A stretch of 64,000 bases of DNA, taken from positions 61,672 to 125,671 of the forward strand of contig JBBFKY010000010.1 in NCBI GenBank assembly GCA_037481875.1, read 5' to 3'. Positions 44,681-57,068 of the stretch are shown here, one piece after another. How positions within the stretch are numbered: the stretch's first letter is position 1; the number at the start of each line of letters is the position of its first letter. This DNA is from Desulfosoma sp. Its GTDB lineage: Bacteria > Desulfobacterota > Syntrophobacteria > Syntrophobacterales > DSM-9756. The notes under the pieces are model-generated. The model searched no databases. It saw only the letters and a program-made list of their open reading frames with translations, and was not told the DNA's origin. The position numbers and the translations under genes are program-made.

Positions 44681-46561
44681 ATGGCGAAAGCAGTGGGCAT
44701 CGATCTTGGGACTACCAACTCCGTGGTAGCCGTTTGGGAAAACGGAAAGGCGACGGTGATTCCCAATGCTGAGGGATCACGGACGACGCCGTCGGTGGTG
44801 GCCTATCTTGAAGACGGTCAACGGCTGGTTGGTCAGGTGGCTCGCCGTCAGGCTATTTTGAACCCGCAGGCCACGGTGGCGTCCGCCAAGCGTTTTATCG
44901 GCCGTCGCTGGGACGAGGTCGAAGAGGAATCCAAGATTGTTTCTTACAAAGTGGTCAAAGGGCCCAACGATGCGGTGCGTTTTGATATTCGTGGCAAGCT
45001 GGTAGCTCCTGAGGAAGTGTCGGCCCAGGTTTTGCGGAAACTGGTGGAGGATGCTTCCAAGTATTTGGGAGAAAAGGTTACGGAAGCGGTAATCACGGTT
45101 CCGGCCTATTTCAACGATGCGCAGCGGCAGGCCACGAAGCAGGCTGGAGAAATCGCCGGATTGAAAGTGCTTCGTATCATCAACGAACCCACGGCGGCGG
45201 CCTTAGCCTACGGATTGGAAAAGAAAAAAAATGAGACCATTCTTGTCTTTGACTTGGGTGGTGGAACTTTTGACGTGTCCATTCTGGACGTGGGTGACGG
45301 GGTGTGTGAAGTGAGGGCTACCGCTGGTGATACGCACTTGGGTGGCGATGACTTTGATAAGCGCATCGTGGATTGGCTGGCGGACGAATTCAAAAAGGAA
45401 ACCGGCATTGACCTCAGAAAGGATCGCCAGTCTTTGCAGCGGCTTTACGAAGCGGCCGAGAAAGCCAAATGTGAGCTTTCGTCGACCATCGAAACGGACA
45501 TCAATCTGCCTTTCATTACGGCGGATGCTACGGGACCCAAGCATCTGGTGAAGAAGCTGACGCGAGCCAAGTTCGAGGCTTTGACACAAGATCTGGTGGA
45601 ACGATGCATGGGGCCGGTCAAGCAAGCCCTTGCGGATGCCAAGCTCACGGCCGGTGACATCGACGAAGTGATTCTCGTGGGTGGATCCACGCGTATTCCG
45701 GCGGTTCAGGAGCTGGTCAAAAGGCTTACCGGCGGGAAGCAGCCCAACATGAGTGTCAATCCGGACGAAGTGGTGGCTGTGGGAGCTGCCATTCAAGCAG
45801 GCATCATTAAAGGGGATGTGGATGATGTGCTTCTGTTGGACGTGACGCCTTTGTCTTTGGGTGTGGAAACCCTGGGTGGTGTCATGACCAAGCTCATTGA
45901 ACGCAACACCACGATCCCGTGTCGGCGGGAAGAAATCTTTTCCACGGCGGAAGACAACCAAACGGCGGTGGACATTGTGGTGCTGCAAGGGGAACGGGAG
46001 ATGGCTCGAGACAACCGAGTCCTCGGCCGTTTTCGCCTTGAAGGCATTCGACCCGCACCGCGGGGTGTGCCGCAGATCAAGGTGACCTTTGACATAGATG
46101 CCAACGGTATTTTGAACGTGACAGCTCGCGATGAAGAAACAGGCAAAGAACAGAAGGTGACCATTTCCGATTCCACCAACTTGGACAAGAGCGAAGTGGA
46201 ACGCATGCTGCGGGAAGCTCAAGAACATGCAGCCGAAGACCGTCGACGCCGTGAAACCGTGGACGCTCGAAACCAGGTGGATTCCTTAGCTTACCAATTG
46301 GAACGAACCTTGAAAGATTTGGCGGACAAGGTACCGGTCCACGAAAAGGCTCGTTGCGAGACCCTGATCGAGGAGGCTCGAAAAGCCGTTGCCGATGAAG
46401 CGACCACCAAGGAACGTTACCAGTCCTTGGCGGGGGATTTGCAGCAGGCGTTGCATGGCCTGGCGGCCGCAGCCTATCAGCAGGCCGGAGCGTCGGCCAC
46501 GGAGAGCTCGCGACGTGCCAAGGACGACGATGTCATAGATGCGGAATTTACGCAGAAATGA
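44681..46561 (+). CDS. dnaK: Chaperone protein DnaK
   Basis: A 626-residue Hsp70. The nucleotide-binding domain opens [18 protein letters not shown] and includes [46 protein letters not shown] and [13 protein letters not shown]-like [13 protein letters not shown]. The substrate domain follows [14 protein letters not shown]. It ends [12 protein letters not shown], close to the usual bacterial VxDAEF tail. AAGGAGG precedes the ATG. A terminator separates it from the DnaJ-like gene, and no grpE is nearby, so this may be one of several DnaK copies in the genome. Confidence 0.98.
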   Translation: MAKAVGIDLGTTNSVVAVWENGKATVIPNAEGSRTTPSVVAYLEDGQRLVGQVARRQAILNPQATVASAKRFIGRRWDEVEEESKIVSYKVVKGPNDAVRFDIRGKLVAPEEVSAQVLRKLVEDASKYLGEKVTEAVITVPAYFNDAQRQATKQAGEIAGLKVLRIINEPTAAALAYGLEKKKNETILVFDLGGGTFDVSILDVGDGVCEVRATAGDTHLGGDDFDKRIVDWLADEFKKETGIDLRKDRQSLQRLYEAAEKAKCELSSTIETDINLPFITADATGPKHLVKKLTRAKFEALTQDLVERCMGPVKQALADAKLTAGDIDEVILVGGSTRIPAVQELVKRLTGGKQPNMSVNPDEVVAVGAAIQAGIIKGDVDDVLLLDVTPLSLGVETLGGVMTKLIERNTTIPCRREEIFSTAEDNQTAVDIVVLQGEREMARDNRVLGRFRLEGIRPAPRGVPQIKVTFDIDANGILNVTARDEETGKEQKVTISDSTNLDKSEVERMLREAQEHAAEDRRRRETVDARNQVDSLAYQLERTLKDLADKVPVHEKARCETLIEEARKAVADEATTKERYQSLAGDLQQALHGLAAAAYQQAGASATESSRRAKDDDVIDAEFTQK

Positions 46562-46602
46562 TCTCGTCGTAGATGCTAAGCCTCTGGATGTGGCTTGGGT
46601 GT

Positions 46603-46631
46603 GGGGCGCACAAGGGTGCGCCCCGTTTTTT
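46603..46631 (+). terminator. Rho-independent terminator after dnaK
   Basis: 9-bp arms GGGGCGCAC / GTGCGCCCC around AAGG, then GTTTTTT, 42 bp beyond the stop. The stem resembles a type A repeat, so it may be a co-opted copy. Confidence 0.85.
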
Positions 46632-46727
46632 GAGCTTTTTTTTTCGAAGAATGCTAAAGAAGAACAAGATACGGAGGGTCTCAGCCCGAATCGGGCGATG
46701 CTGAGAAAAACGGAAGGATCGAGGTGA

Positions 46728-47708
<981 letters not shown>

Positions 47709-47980
47709 GCCGTCGGAAGGATTTTCCCTTTGTATCGGCAACATTCAACTTGGAGGAAGCAAAACTCCTTGGAGCGCCGTCACAGAAAGCACAAGGAGGT
47801 TGTGTGAAGTTGGATTTTCCCGGTCGAGGCTGTCAGAGAACTCAATAGACCTATGGAAGCAACGCCATTTCGATTGCTTAGCGCTGCCTCATCAGTCGAA
47901 ACCGGCGTTTTCGGAAAAGATCCCGCAAGCGCCGACGTCCCGCTTGCACAAATGTTGGGCCCGCGACTTGCACCTCCAAT

Positions 47981-48005
47981 AGGGGCGAGGCGGTGTCTCG
48001 CCTCC
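47981..48005. repeat. Imperfect type A repeat
   Basis: AGGGGCGAGGC-GGT-GTCTCGCCTC, with arms mismatched at two positions. Confidence 0.55.
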
Positions 48006-48074
48006 ACTTTGAAAAGGCATGAAAGACCTTGGTAGTGCGAGTTCTAGGACGGGCTTCCAGGTAAAAGGAGCGGG

Positions 48075-48110
48075 TTCAGGCTTGTAGGGGGGAGGAGGCG
48101 TCTCGCGCTC
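48075..48110. repeat. Type A repeat with conserved flank
   Basis: TTCAGGCTTGTAGGGG then GGAGGAGGCGTCTCGCGCTC; the 16-nt flank is shared exactly with the copy at 63.6 kb. Confidence 0.55.
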
Positions 48111-48308
48111 CTTAAAAATGGCGTTCGAGGCAACGGTCATTGTGCGTTTTCGAAGAATCCCTGGTTGACCTTAGAGAAGAGACTCCCTGGCTGAAACCGG
48201 CCGCAGAGATCAAGGCTTTTCAGCAATGAGGGGTGGGTTCGAAGAAAGAAAGAGCGTTCAAGCATTTTCGAAAAAGATTGTCCGCCAGGAAACGAGGAGG
48301 CTGGCGTC

Positions 48309-48662
48309 ATGGTGGAAAGACGCTACGGCATTGTGCGTAGGACCGCTTTTTGTGAATCCCGTCTTCTTGGATTGACCTTGTCCGAGTTAGCGTCCTTATG
48401 TGGCGTGCATCCGGATCTTATCGTGCGTTTTGTAAGACTGGGTCTTCTGGATCCCCTGGAAGAAACAGCGGGAATTCCAAGTCTTTTTGAACGCTCGGCC
48501 GTTCATGTCGTGCACAAAATTTTGAGGTTACGTCGGGATCTTGGCATCAACTACGTGGGTATCGGCGTGGTGTTGGAATTGATGCGCCGCATCGAAACAC
48601 TGGAATCTCGTGTGCGGGAATTGGAAAGAGAAGTCCTCGGCCTTATTTCAGAACGGCCGTGA
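48309..48662 (+). CDS. CbpM-like chaperone modulator
   Basis: A 117-residue MerR-type helix-turn-helix protein like CbpM, which binds the J domain of CbpA and inhibits it. [29 protein letters not shown] is the first helical region (cited as [19 protein letters not shown]), followed by [20 protein letters not shown] and a C-terminal coiled coil [20 protein letters not shown] precedes the ATG. It follows a CbpA-type gene and lies 25 bp before clpB, which fits a regulated disaggregase module. Confidence 0.85.
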   Translation: MVERRYGIVRRTAFCESRLLGLTLSELASLCGVHPDLIVRFVRLGLLDPLEETAGIPSLFERSAVHVVHKILRLRRDLGINYVGIGVVLELMRRIETLESRVRELEREVLGLISERP

Positions 48663-48687
48663 ACATAAAATTGACGGAGGAACAATC

Positions 48688-51318
48688 ATGGATCTCAATA
48701 AATTCACCATAAAGTCACAGGAAGCTTTGCAATCCGCTCAGGCTAAGGCTGTCAAGTACGGCCATGTGGAAGTGGATGGAGAACACCTTCTGGCGGCCCT
48801 CCTGGAACAGCCTGAAGGATTGGTTTCTCGACTTCTGAAAAGGATGGACATTCCGCTGTCTGCGGTCCAGGAAGATTTGGTTCAGGCTTTGGAAAAGAAA
48901 CCGCGTGTGAGCGGTCCCGGGGCGGAACCCGGCAAGGTTTACATTACACAGCGATTGAACAAACTCTTGGTCAAGGCGGAAGAAGAGGCTCGGCACCTCA
49001 AGGATGAATATGTTTCCGTCGAGCACCTGCTACTGGCTTTTGTGGAAGAAGGTCCCTCGACCCCTGCGGGACGCATTCTGCAAAAACACGGGGTCACACG
49101 AGATGCCGTGTTGAAAGCCCTGACGACGGTTCGAGGGCACCAGCGCGTGACATCAGCGGCTCCGGAATCCACCTATGAAGCACTGCAAAAATACGGTCGA
49201 GACCTGGTGCAGGAAGCCCGAAGCGGGAAATTGGATCCTGTTATCGGTCGAGACAGTGAGATTCGGCGTGTCATTCGCATCCTCAGTCGAAAAACCAAGA
49301 ACAATCCCGTGCTCATCGGGGAACCCGGTGTTGGGAAAACGGCCATCGTGGAAGGGCTGGCTCACCGAATCGTGCGAGGCGATGTTCCGGAAGGACTCAA
49401 AGACAAAACCATTTACGCTCTAGACTTGGGGGCGTTGGTGGCCGGAGCCAAGTATCGCGGGGAGTTTGAAGAACGTCTCAAGGCCGTGCTTCAAGAAATC
49501 AAGGAATCCGAAGGCCGCATTTTGCTTTTTATCGACGAACTGCATAACATTGTCGGGGCCGGTAAGGCGGAAGGTGCCATGGATGCCGGCAATATGCTTA
49601 AACCCATGCTGGCTCGCGGGGAACTTCACTGCATCGGCGCCACCACCCTGGATGAATACCGCAAGTACATCGAAAAGGATGCCGCCTTGGAACGTCGTTT
49701 TCAGCCGGTGCTGGTGGATCAACCGTCCGTGGAAGACACTATTTCCATTCTTCGAGGTCTCAAGGAACGTTTTGAAGTTCATCACGGTGTAAAAATTCAG
49801 GACAGTGCTCTGGTAGCTGCAGCTGTGTTGTCCAACCGTTACATTTCCGACAGGTTTCTTCCCGACAAGGCCATTGACCTGGTGGATGAAGCCTGTGCCA
49901 TGATTCGAACGGAAATCGATTCCATGCCGGCGGAACTGGATGAAGTGACTCGACGCGTGATGCAGCTGGAAATCGAGGAGGCCGCTCTGAAAAAGGAAAG
50001 GGACAAGGCCAGCCAGGAACGCCTGGAAAACCTTCGCAAGGAATTGTCTGAATTGCGGGAAAAAGCCAATGCCATGAGGGCTCAGTGGGAGGCGGAAAAG
50101 GAAGCCATCAAGAGAGTCCAGGCGCTTCGAGAAGAAATCGAAAAGGTACGGCATCAGATTGAAATCGCCGAGCGACAGTACGATCTGAATCGAGCGGCGG
50201 AATTGAAACATGGTCGCTTGCCTGAATTGGAACGGCAGCTCAGGGCCGAAGAGGAGCGTTTGAGCGCCCAACAAGGCGGCAACCGGCTCCTGCGAGAAGA
50301 AGTGACAGAAGAAGAGATTGCGGAGATTGTTTCCCGCTGGACAGGAATTCCGGTCACGCGCCTGGTGGAAGGAGAAAGGGAAAAGCTGCTGAAACTGGAC
50401 GAGATCCTTCACCGCAGAGTGGTTGGTCAGGATGAAGCGGTGCAGCTGGTGGCCGATGCGGTTCTTCGAGCCCGTTCCGGGATCAAGGACCCTCGACGTC
50501 CCATCGGATCCTTTATTTTTCTGGGTCCTACTGGTGTGGGCAAAACCGAATTGGCCAAGACTTTGGCGGAAGCCCTCTTCGATTCCGAAGACAATCTGGT
50601 ACGCATCGACATGAGTGAATACATGGAAAAGCATACGGTGTCCCGCCTCATCGGAGCGCCTCCGGGCTATGTGGGTTATGAAGAGGGAGGCCAATTGACG
50701 GAAGCTGTGCGCCGCAAGCCCTACAGCGTGATCCTTTTCGACGAAATCGAAAAGGCGCACCACGATGTCTTCAACGTGCTTCTCCAGATCCTCGACGATG
50801 GTCGTCTCACGGACGCTCAAGGCCGCACGGTGGATTTCAAGAACACGGTTATCATTATGACCAGCAATATCGGATCCCAATATCTTTTGGATGGTGTAAC
50901 CGAGTATGGAGAAATTAGAGAACACGCTCGTGAAAAAGTGATGGCGGACCTAAGACGCCACTTCCGGCCTGAGTTCTTGAACCGTGTGGATGATATCGTT
51001 CTTTTTAAGCCCCTGACCTTGGAAGAGGTGAAAAAGATCGTGAGTCTGCTCACTCGGGATTTAGAGCGACGCCTTAAAGATCGTCGCATTCGTTTGGAAA
51101 TGAGCGAAGAGGCTCGTGAATGGCTGGCGCGTACCGGATACGATCCGGTCTACGGTGCTCGACCGCTCAAAAGGCTTCTACAGAGGGAACTGGAAACCCG
51201 AATCGGTCGAGCTCTTATCGCCGGGGATATTCTGGAAGGGGCAACAATTCACGTGGGTGTTAAAGACGGTCGTTTAGCCGTCTCCCATGTGAATCCGATG
51301 AATGCCGACGCCGCTTAA
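48688..51318 (+). CDS. clpB: ATP-dependent chaperone ClpB
   Basis: An 876-residue Hsp100 disaggregase that works with DnaK. Order: N domain ([16 protein letters not shown]), AAA1 with [15 protein letters not shown] and [19 protein letters not shown], the middle coiled-coil domain (about 400-535), AAA2 with [20 protein letters not shown] and [20 protein letters not shown], and the C-terminal domain with [15 protein letters not shown]. Start at the ATG at 48688 with GGAGG upstream. Length is normal. A hairpin follows the stop. The cbpM-clpB pair is probably one transcript. Confidence 0.97.
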   Translation: MDLNKFTIKSQEALQSAQAKAVKYGHVEVDGEHLLAALLEQPEGLVSRLLKRMDIPLSAVQEDLVQALEKKPRVSGPGAEPGKVYITQRLNKLLVKAEEEARHLKDEYVSVEHLLLAFVEEGPSTPAGRILQKHGVTRDAVLKALTTVRGHQRVTSAAPESTYEALQKYGRDLVQEARSGKLDPVIGRDSEIRRVIRILSRKTKNNPVLIGEPGVGKTAIVEGLAHRIVRGDVPEGLKDKTIYALDLGALVAGAKYRGEFEERLKAVLQEIKESEGRILLFIDELHNIVGAGKAEGAMDAGNMLKPMLARGELHCIGATTLDEYRKYIEKDAALERRFQPVLVDQPSVEDTISILRGLKERFEVHHGVKIQDSALVAAAVLSNRYISDRFLPDKAIDLVDEACAMIRTEIDSMPAELDEVTRRVMQLEIEEAALKKERDKASQERLENLRKELSELREKANAMRAQWEAEKEAIKRVQALREEIEKVRHQIEIAERQYDLNRAAELKHGRLPELERQLRAEEERLSAQQGGNRLLREEVTEEEIAEIVSRWTGIPVTRLVEGEREKLLKLDEILHRRVVGQDEAVQLVADAVLRARSGIKDPRRPIGSFIFLGPTGVGKTELAKTLAEALFDSEDNLVRIDMSEYMEKHTVSRLIGAPPGYVGYEEGGQLTEAVRRKPYSVILFDEIEKAHHDVFNVLLQILDDGRLTDAQGRTVDFKNTVIIMTSNIGSQYLLDGVTEYGEIREHAREKVMADLRRHFRPEFLNRVDDIVLFKPLTLEEVKKIVSLLTRDLERRLKDRRIRLEMSEEAREWLARTGYDPVYGARPLKRLLQRELETRIGRALIAGDILEGATIHVGVKDGRLAVSHVNPMNADAA

Positions 51319-51348
51319 GCACTTTTGGCGGCTGTCGGTCCATCGCCA

Positions 51349-51382
51349 GGGATGAAATCTTTCATGAAGAGGATTTCATCCC
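51349..51382 (+). terminator. Hairpin downstream of clpB
   Basis: Perfect 11-bp arms GGGATGAAATC / GATTTCATCCC around a 12-nt loop. No U-tract follows, so it may act as a transcript-end stabiliser or a weak terminator. Confidence 0.5.
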
Positions 51383-51440
51383 GTGCTCCTTAAAAAAGTG
51401 AGCCTAGAGAAGACTTGGCCTATGTCGAAGGGGGCGCGGC

Positions 51441-54173
51441 ATGAAAGATCTTTCTTTGCCTTTGAACGCAACGTACTTTGCACAACAGTATCAACGATGG
51501 AAAGCTAATCCTCAGAGTGTCCCCGAAGACTGGCAGTGGTTTTTTGAAGGTTTTGATCTGGGCATAGCTTCAAGAATCGAAGTGCCTGAAGAAAGCCGGC
51601 TCGATGTCGAGGACATCCTGCGTCAGGTTCACGTGGCGGAATTGATTCGGCGATATCGAGAATTGGGGCACCTTCTCTCCTGCCTAGACCCTCTGGAACC
51701 ATGCCCCCTGGAACATCCTCTTCTGACCCTGGAAGCATGCGGGTTGGATTCGGCGGATCTGGACCGGGTTTTTTTGACGCCTGACATCCCCTTTTGGGCC
51801 AAGGCTCCCTTACGGGACGTGCTGGCCTTGCTAAAGGAAACCTATTGCGGGTCGGTGGGCGCGGAATTCATGCACCTTCTGGATCCTGAAGAGCGGCACT
51901 GGTTGCAGGAACGTATGGAATCCACCCGCAATCATCCTTCTTTTTCCGTGGAAGATCGGTTACGCATCTTGGAAAAACTGTGGCAGGCCAATCGATTCGA
52001 GCAGTTTTTGCACAAGACGTATCTTGGGCAAAAAAGGTTCTCTTTGGAAGGGGCTGAGACGGTGGTTGCCATGCTGGACAGCTTGATTCCCTACGCGGCC
52101 GCTCAAGGCTGTGACACCTTGGTTTTGGGCATGGCACATCGAGGCCGCCTGAACGTGCAGGTGAATGTTTTGGGGAAAACCGCTGCCGCCGTTTTTTCCG
52201 AATTTGAAGAAAGCTGCGACACGGAATCGGAAACCGGCAGCGGAGATGTCAAGTATCACAAGGGCTTTATGGGTTGGGTCAATCTTTCTGAAGACGGCCG
52301 AAAAAAAGTGCGGACCCTGCTCTTGCCCAACCCCAGCCACCTGGAATCCGTGGACCCTGTGGTGGAAGGCTTAGCAAGGGCTTTGCAAGATCTGCACGGA
52401 GAAGATGGAAGGAAAAAGGTTTTGCCGGTGCTTATCCATGGAGACGCCGCTTTCGCCGGCCAGGGTGTGGTCTATGAAACCCTGAATCTTTCACAGCTTG
52501 CCGGGTATTGCACGGGAGGCACCCTTCATCTGGTGATCAACAACCAGATCGGCTTTACCACTGTTCCCCAGGAAGCCCGATCCACCCGCTATGCCACCGA
52601 TGTGGCCAAGATGCTGCCGGCTCCCATCTTTCACGTGCACGGGGAAGATCCGGAAGCGGCCGTCCATGTCATGCATTTGGCCTGCGACTACCGTTACCGA
52701 TATGGCAAAGACGTGATCATCGACGTGGTGTGCTATCGCCGCTACGGGCATAACGAAGGAGATGAACCGTATTATACGCAGCCGACCATGGTGGAAAGAA
52801 TTCGAAAACGTCCTCCGGTCAATGAACTTTACGCGGCACGATTGCAAAACGATGGTGTTCTTTCGGCTGAGGAACTTCAGGCCTTAGAAAAAAAGACTCT
52901 GGAAAACTTGGAAAATGCTCTCAAAGAAGCTCGAAGTGCCGGCTGTGTTCTAGCTCAGGATTTTAGACTAGAGGCATGGGAGGAAGGAGAAAAAACCCCA
53001 AAGAATCCCGAAACCGTAGAAACCGCCGTTTCCGCGGAAAGACTTCTGAGCATTGTTCGGGCTGCACATACATACCCTTCTGGGTTTCATGTTAATCCGA
53101 AATTGGAAAAAATCCTTGAAAAGCGCCGTGAAAAGGTGGAAACGGGAAAGGATCTGGATTGGTCCACCGGAGAGCTGCTTGCCCTGGGATCCCTGCTTTT
53201 GGAAGGCTATCCCGTGCGCCTTAGCGGCCAAGACAGTGGGCGAGGCACCTTCAGTCATCGCCATGCCGTCTTGTATGATGTTGAGACGGAAGAGACCTTT
53301 GTGCCCCTTAACCACTTGTCGCCGACGCAGGCACCCTTTGTGGTCGTCAACAGCAGTCTGTCCGAATACGCCGTTTTGGGGTTTGAGTACGGTTATTCCT
53401 TGCGTGATCCGTCCACACTGGTTTTGTGGGAGGCTCAGTTCGGGGATTTTGCCAATAACGCCCAAAGCGTCATCGACCAATATATCAGCGCCGCTCAGGC
53501 CAAATGGAAATTAACCAGCGGCCTTGTGATGCTTCTTCCTCACGGCTATGAAGGCATGGGGCCGGAACATTCCAGCGCTCGGTTGGAACGCTACCTGCAA
53601 CTATGCGCCGAAGACAACCTACGGGTCTGTCAGCCGACCACCCCGGCACAGTTCTTTCACCTGCTTCGCCGCCAGGCCCTGGATTCCCAAAAAAAACCTT
53701 TGGTGATCATGACCCCCAAAAGCCTGCTGCGTCACCCCAAGGCCGTATCCGATTTGGAGGCTTTTGTGCGAGGACGGTTTGCATCGGTTTTGGACGATCC
53801 ACAAGCGACGTCTTCGGCCGCCTACGGCCTTTTGTGCACGGGCAAGATTTACTATGAGCTGGCGGAATATCGAGAAAAGTTGGGCCTAGATGACTTTGTG
53901 CTCGTGCGTCTGGAAGAGATTTACCCTTTTCCTGAAAACGCGTTGGATTCTCTGTTTGGAGCCTACGGTTCGGTGCGACGTTGGACATGGGTACAGGAGG
54001 AACCTCAAAACATGGGGGCCTGGACTTTTGTGTGCCCGCGACTGCAAAGGTTGCTGGGAGACAAACCCATGTATGTGGGACGGCCGGCTTCGGCGAGTCC
54101 CGCCACGGGGTTTCATCGTCGCCACAAGGAAGAACAGGAAATCCTCGTGGCCAAAGCGTTTCAACATCCATGA
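51441..54173 (+). CDS. sucA: 2-Oxoglutarate dehydrogenase E1 component
   Basis: A 910-residue thiamine-diphosphate decarboxylase, first subunit of the complex that makes succinyl-CoA. The N-terminal peptide LNATYFAQQYQRWKANPQSV is OGDH-like. Later motifs are LGMAHRGRLNVQVNVLGK, KYHKGFMGW, HGDAAFAGQGVVYE, HNEGDEPYYTQP and the C-terminal half with LSEYAVLGFEYGYS and LPHGYEGMGPEHSSARLERYL (cited as HGYEGMGPEHSSARLER). E2 follows 21 bp later and E3 after that. An OGDH complex is unusual for strict anaerobes, which mostly use ferredoxin-linked enzymes. Confidence 0.96.
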   Translation: MKDLSLPLNATYFAQQYQRWKANPQSVPEDWQWFFEGFDLGIASRIEVPEESRLDVEDILRQVHVAELIRRYRELGHLLSCLDPLEPCPLEHPLLTLEACGLDSADLDRVFLTPDIPFWAKAPLRDVLALLKETYCGSVGAEFMHLLDPEERHWLQERMESTRNHPSFSVEDRLRILEKLWQANRFEQFLHKTYLGQKRFSLEGAETVVAMLDSLIPYAAAQGCDTLVLGMAHRGRLNVQVNVLGKTAAAVFSEFEESCDTESETGSGDVKYHKGFMGWVNLSEDGRKKVRTLLLPNPSHLESVDPVVEGLARALQDLHGEDGRKKVLPVLIHGDAAFAGQGVVYETLNLSQLAGYCTGGTLHLVINNQIGFTTVPQEARSTRYATDVAKMLPAPIFHVHGEDPEAAVHVMHLACDYRYRYGKDVIIDVVCYRRYGHNEGDEPYYTQPTMVERIRKRPPVNELYAARLQNDGVLSAEELQALEKKTLENLENALKEARSAGCVLAQDFRLEAWEEGEKTPKNPETVETAVSAERLLSIVRAAHTYPSGFHVNPKLEKILEKRREKVETGKDLDWSTGELLALGSLLLEGYPVRLSGQDSGRGTFSHRHAVLYDVETEETFVPLNHLSPTQAPFVVVNSSLSEYAVLGFEYGYSLRDPSTLVLWEAQFGDFANNAQSVIDQYISAAQAKWKLTSGLVMLLPHGYEGMGPEHSSARLERYLQLCAEDNLRVCQPTTPAQFFHLLRRQALDSQKKPLVIMTPKSLLRHPKAVSDLEAFVRGRFASVLDDPQATSSAAYGLLCTGKIYYELAEYREKLGLDDFVLVRLEEIYPFPENALDSLFGAYGSVRRWTWVQEEPQNMGAWTFVCPRLQRLLGDKPMYVGRPASASPATGFHRRHKEEQEILVAKAFQHP

Positions 54174-54194
54174 ACTGTGATCGTGGAGTGGATC

Positions 54195-55616
54195 ATGCCT
54201 CGTGATATTGTCATTCCGGCTGTGGGGGAATCCGTCCGAGAAGCCGTCTTGGCTGAATGGTTCGTCAAAACGGGAGAAAAGGTGAGCCGAGGCACCGTAC
54301 TTTTTGTCCTGGAAACAGACAAAGTGACCCTGGAAGTGCCCGCAGAAACGGACGGTGTCGTTGAGATTTTGGTACCTGCGGGCCAAACGGTAACCGTAGG
54401 AACCGTGGTGGGTCGCCTCCTTGAAGAAGGTGAAGCGATAAAGCCTTCGCCCAAGCCAAAGCCGCCATCTGCTTCTGTGACTCCATCGATGACGGAATCC
54501 CTACCTCTCCAGGTTTCGGCTCCTTTTCCTGAACCTCCACCAACAGCAGCGATTCTTTCCCGTGAACCGATAAGTCCAAAAGCTTTCACAAGAGTTGAAA
54601 CGGTTTCCCCACAAGAAAGAGCAACATTTTCTTCACCTTCCGTCGATGTCTTTCCATCTGCAGCTCGATTGGCATCCGAAATGGGGGTGGATCTGACTCA
54701 AGTGCCGGGCACGGGTCCGGAAGGTAAAATCACTAAAGGGGACGTGCTTCTGTTTCTGGAGTCTCAGGGACGTTCTGTGCCGGCCTTTACAGCGCCCAGC
54801 ATGGCATCACCTGTTTCGAAGACGGCACCAGGGACGATGCCCGCAGCGGAAGCTGTGGTTCCGTCGGCTGCCGAGGCTGGACGGGAACCTGCAAGCCTCG
54901 GTGTTCCAGGAAAAATCCAGGAAGAAACACGTAAGCCCTTGAGCCCAATTCGAAAGCGCATTGCGGAAAGGCTTGTGCATGCCAAGCAGTCCACAGCCAT
55001 GCTCACCACCTTCAATGAAGTGGACATGAGCCGTGTTGTGGAATTTAGGCGCCGCTTCAAAGAAGCCTTCAAGAAGAAATACGGGGTGTCTTTGGGATTC
55101 ATGAGCTTTTTCGTCAAGGCTTGTGTTCAGGCGCTTCAGGAAATTCCCGAAGTCAATGCGTTCATTGACGGTCAAGACATTGTCTATCATGCCCATGTGC
55201 ACATGGGGATCGCTGTGGGCGCGGAACGCGGCTTGGTGGTGCCGGTGATCAAGTATGCGGACCTTTTGAGTTTTGCTGAAATTGAAAAGGCCATCGACAC
55301 ATTTGTCCAAAAAATTCAGGCGAATCGGCTGCAGTTGAGCGATCTGGAAGGGGGTACCTTTACCATCAGCAACGGTGGCATTTATGGATCCTTGCTGAGC
55401 ACGCCCATTTTGAATCCGCCTCAGAGCGCCATTTTGGGATTGCACAAGATTGAAGATCGCCCCATCGCTGTGGATGGCCAGGTGGTGATTCGGCCTATGA
55501 TGTATATGGCCTTGAGCTATGATCATTGCATTATTGACGGGCGGGAAGCCGTGACCTTTCTCAGAAGGGTCAAGGAAGTCATCGAGGATCCTGAGCGCTT
55601 GCTCGTGGGTATCTAA
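54195..55616 (+). CDS. sucB: Dihydrolipoamide succinyltransferase (E2)
   Basis: A 473-residue acyltransferase. The lipoyl domain has the lipoylated K43 in [14 protein letters not shown]; a proline-rich linker leads to the peripheral-subunit-binding domain ([32 protein letters not shown]), then a second long linker and the catalytic domain. The active-site histidine is in [16 protein letters not shown], where the usual DHRxxDG arginine is cysteine. ATG at 54195 has GGAG upstream. It sits between E1 and E3, so the target is 2-oxoglutarate. Confidence 0.95.
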   Translation: MPRDIVIPAVGESVREAVLAEWFVKTGEKVSRGTVLFVLETDKVTLEVPAETDGVVEILVPAGQTVTVGTVVGRLLEEGEAIKPSPKPKPPSASVTPSMTESLPLQVSAPFPEPPPTAAILSREPISPKAFTRVETVSPQERATFSSPSVDVFPSAARLASEMGVDLTQVPGTGPEGKITKGDVLLFLESQGRSVPAFTAPSMASPVSKTAPGTMPAAEAVVPSAAEAGREPASLGVPGKIQEETRKPLSPIRKRIAERLVHAKQSTAMLTTFNEVDMSRVVEFRRRFKEAFKKKYGVSLGFMSFFVKACVQALQEIPEVNAFIDGQDIVYHAHVHMGIAVGAERGLVVPVIKYADLLSFAEIEKAIDTFVQKIQANRLQLSDLEGGTFTISNGGIYGSLLSTPILNPPQSAILGLHKIEDRPIAVDGQVVIRPMMYMALSYDHCIIDGREAVTFLRRVKEVIEDPERLLVGI

Positions 55617-55646
55617 AGGCGCCAATGCGTTGTGAGGGACAATGGG

Positions 55647-57068
55647 ATGACGGCGGAAAACCGATTTGACCTCTGTGTCATTGGTTCGGGACCCGGGGGC
55701 TATGTGGCGTGCGTGCGAGCGGCCCAGTTGGGGATGAAGACCGTGTGTGTGGAAAAAGACAACCGTTTGGGCGGGGTCTGTTTGAACGTAGGTTGCATTC
55801 CCAGCAAGGCTCTGCTGGATTCCAGCGAATTTTACGACATGGCCCGTCGAAGCTTTTCTGAACACGGTATTCGATGCCAAGGGCTGGATCTGGATCTCGC
55901 GGCCATGATGGCAAGAAAAGACAAGGTCGTGAGCGAACTCACAGAAAATGTGCGCAAGCTCTTGGAACGCCATCATGTGACGGTGATGCACGGCACAGGA
56001 CGACTGACAGAGCCAGGACGGGTCGCTGTAGATCTGCAGGATTCCCAAGGTGAGACGGTGCTTCTGGAGGCTAAGAGGGTGCTGCTGGCCACAGGTAGCG
56101 AACCCGTCCAGATCCCCCATATCGCCTTTGATGGAGAAAGGATTGTTTCTTCCACAGAGGCTTTGGCCTTTTCAAAGGTGCCGGATCGTTTGGGGATTGT
56201 GGGTGGAGGCTACATCGGTTTGGAATTGGGATCCGTCTGGCAGCGTTTGGGATCGGAAGTCACCGTCATAGAAATGCTTCCACGCATTGCGGCCCTTCTG
56301 GATGCCCAGGTGTCTCGAGCCTTGGAACGCATTTTGCGCCGGCGTGGTTTTCGATTTTTCTTGGAAAGCCGAGTGGTGGAAGTTTCAAGGGAGCGCGATG
56401 AAGTGGTTGTCCGCGTGCAAACCAAGGATGGCGAAGAACGATTGGTTTTTGACCGTCTTTTGGTCGCTGTCGGACGTCGGCCGCGCATTCAAGGCTTGGG
56501 ATTGGAAAATGTGGGCGTGGCCACCCACTCTAAAACAGGTCATATTCTGGTGAATACCCGTTATGAAACCAGTGTGCCAGGGATCTACGCCATCGGAGAT
56601 GTGATTGCAGGTCCCGCCCTGGCTCATAAGGCGTCTGCGGAAGCCATCGCCTGCGTGGAAAGCATGGCCGGCATGGAAAGTGAGGTGAACTACGACGCCA
56701 TCCCCGCCATCATCTACACATGGCCGGAAGTGGCCATGGTCGGCAAGACCGAAGAAGAATTGCGCGCCTTAAATGTTCCTTACTGTGTGGGAACGTATCC
56801 TTTTGCTGGGGCGGGGCGTGCCCGATGCATGGGGGAAACTGAAGGATTTGTGAAAATCCTGTCCCATGCGGGATCCGGACGCCTTTTAGGCGTTCACATC
56901 ATCGGTCCCAGGGCGTCGGACATGATCGCCGAAGGTGTGTTGGCCATGGAATGCGTCGCCACGGCAGCTGGTGTAGCCCGTATCATGCACGGTCATCCCA
57001 CCTTTGCTGAAGCTTTGCAGGAAGCCGCTAGAGTGGCGACGGCTTGCGCCATCTATGGCAAGGACTGA
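55647..57068 (+). CDS. lpdA: Dihydrolipoyl dehydrogenase (E3)
   Basis: A 473-residue flavoprotein disulfide reductase that re-oxidises lipoamide with NAD. The FAD site is VIGSGPGGYVACVRAAQLG; the redox disulfide is C45/C50 in GGVCLNVGCIPSK; the NAD site is LGIVGGGYIGLELGSVWQRL, cited as GIVGGGYIGLELGS; and the C-terminal catalytic pair is in MHGHPTFAEALQEAA. ATG at 55647 follows GAGGGA. Last gene of the sucAB-lpd operon. Its end overlaps the convergent hydrolase gene by 16 bp. Confidence 0.97.
   Translation: MTAENRFDLCVIGSGPGGYVACVRAAQLGMKTVCVEKDNRLGGVCLNVGCIPSKALLDSSEFYDMARRSFSEHGIRCQGLDLDLAAMMARKDKVVSELTENVRKLLERHHVTVMHGTGRLTEPGRVAVDLQDSQGETVLLEAKRVLLATGSEPVQIPHIAFDGERIVSSTEALAFSKVPDRLGIVGGGYIGLELGSVWQRLGSEVTVIEMLPRIAALLDAQVSRALERILRRRGFRFFLESRVVEVSRERDEVVVRVQTKDGEERLVFDRLLVAVGRRPRIQGLGLENVGVATHSKTGHILVNTRYETSVPGIYAIGDVIAGPALAHKASAEAIACVESMAGMESEVNYDAIPAIIYTWPEVAMVGKTEEELRALNVPYCVGTYPFAGAGRARCMGETEGFVKILSHAGSGRLLGVHIIGPRASDMIAEGVLAMECVATAAGVARIMHGHPTFAEALQEAARVATACAIYGKD

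Larger units (their letters stand above)
47709..48308. other. Repeat-containing intergenic gap in the chaperone cluster
   Basis: No gene. It holds a C-like stretch (47920-47962), an imperfect type A copy (47981-48005) and a second A copy whose flank TTCAGGCTTGTAGGGG (48075-48090) is identical to that at 63605-63620. The rest is unremarkable. Confidence 0.58.

Noticed and set aside
49420-50925. A 501-codon open frame opposite clpB
   Set aside because: It mirrors clpB, which has all its family motifs; the reverse frame is open through codon bias.
54807-56120. A 437-codon frame opposite sucB and lpdA
   Set aside because: It crosses two strong genes and shows no motifs.
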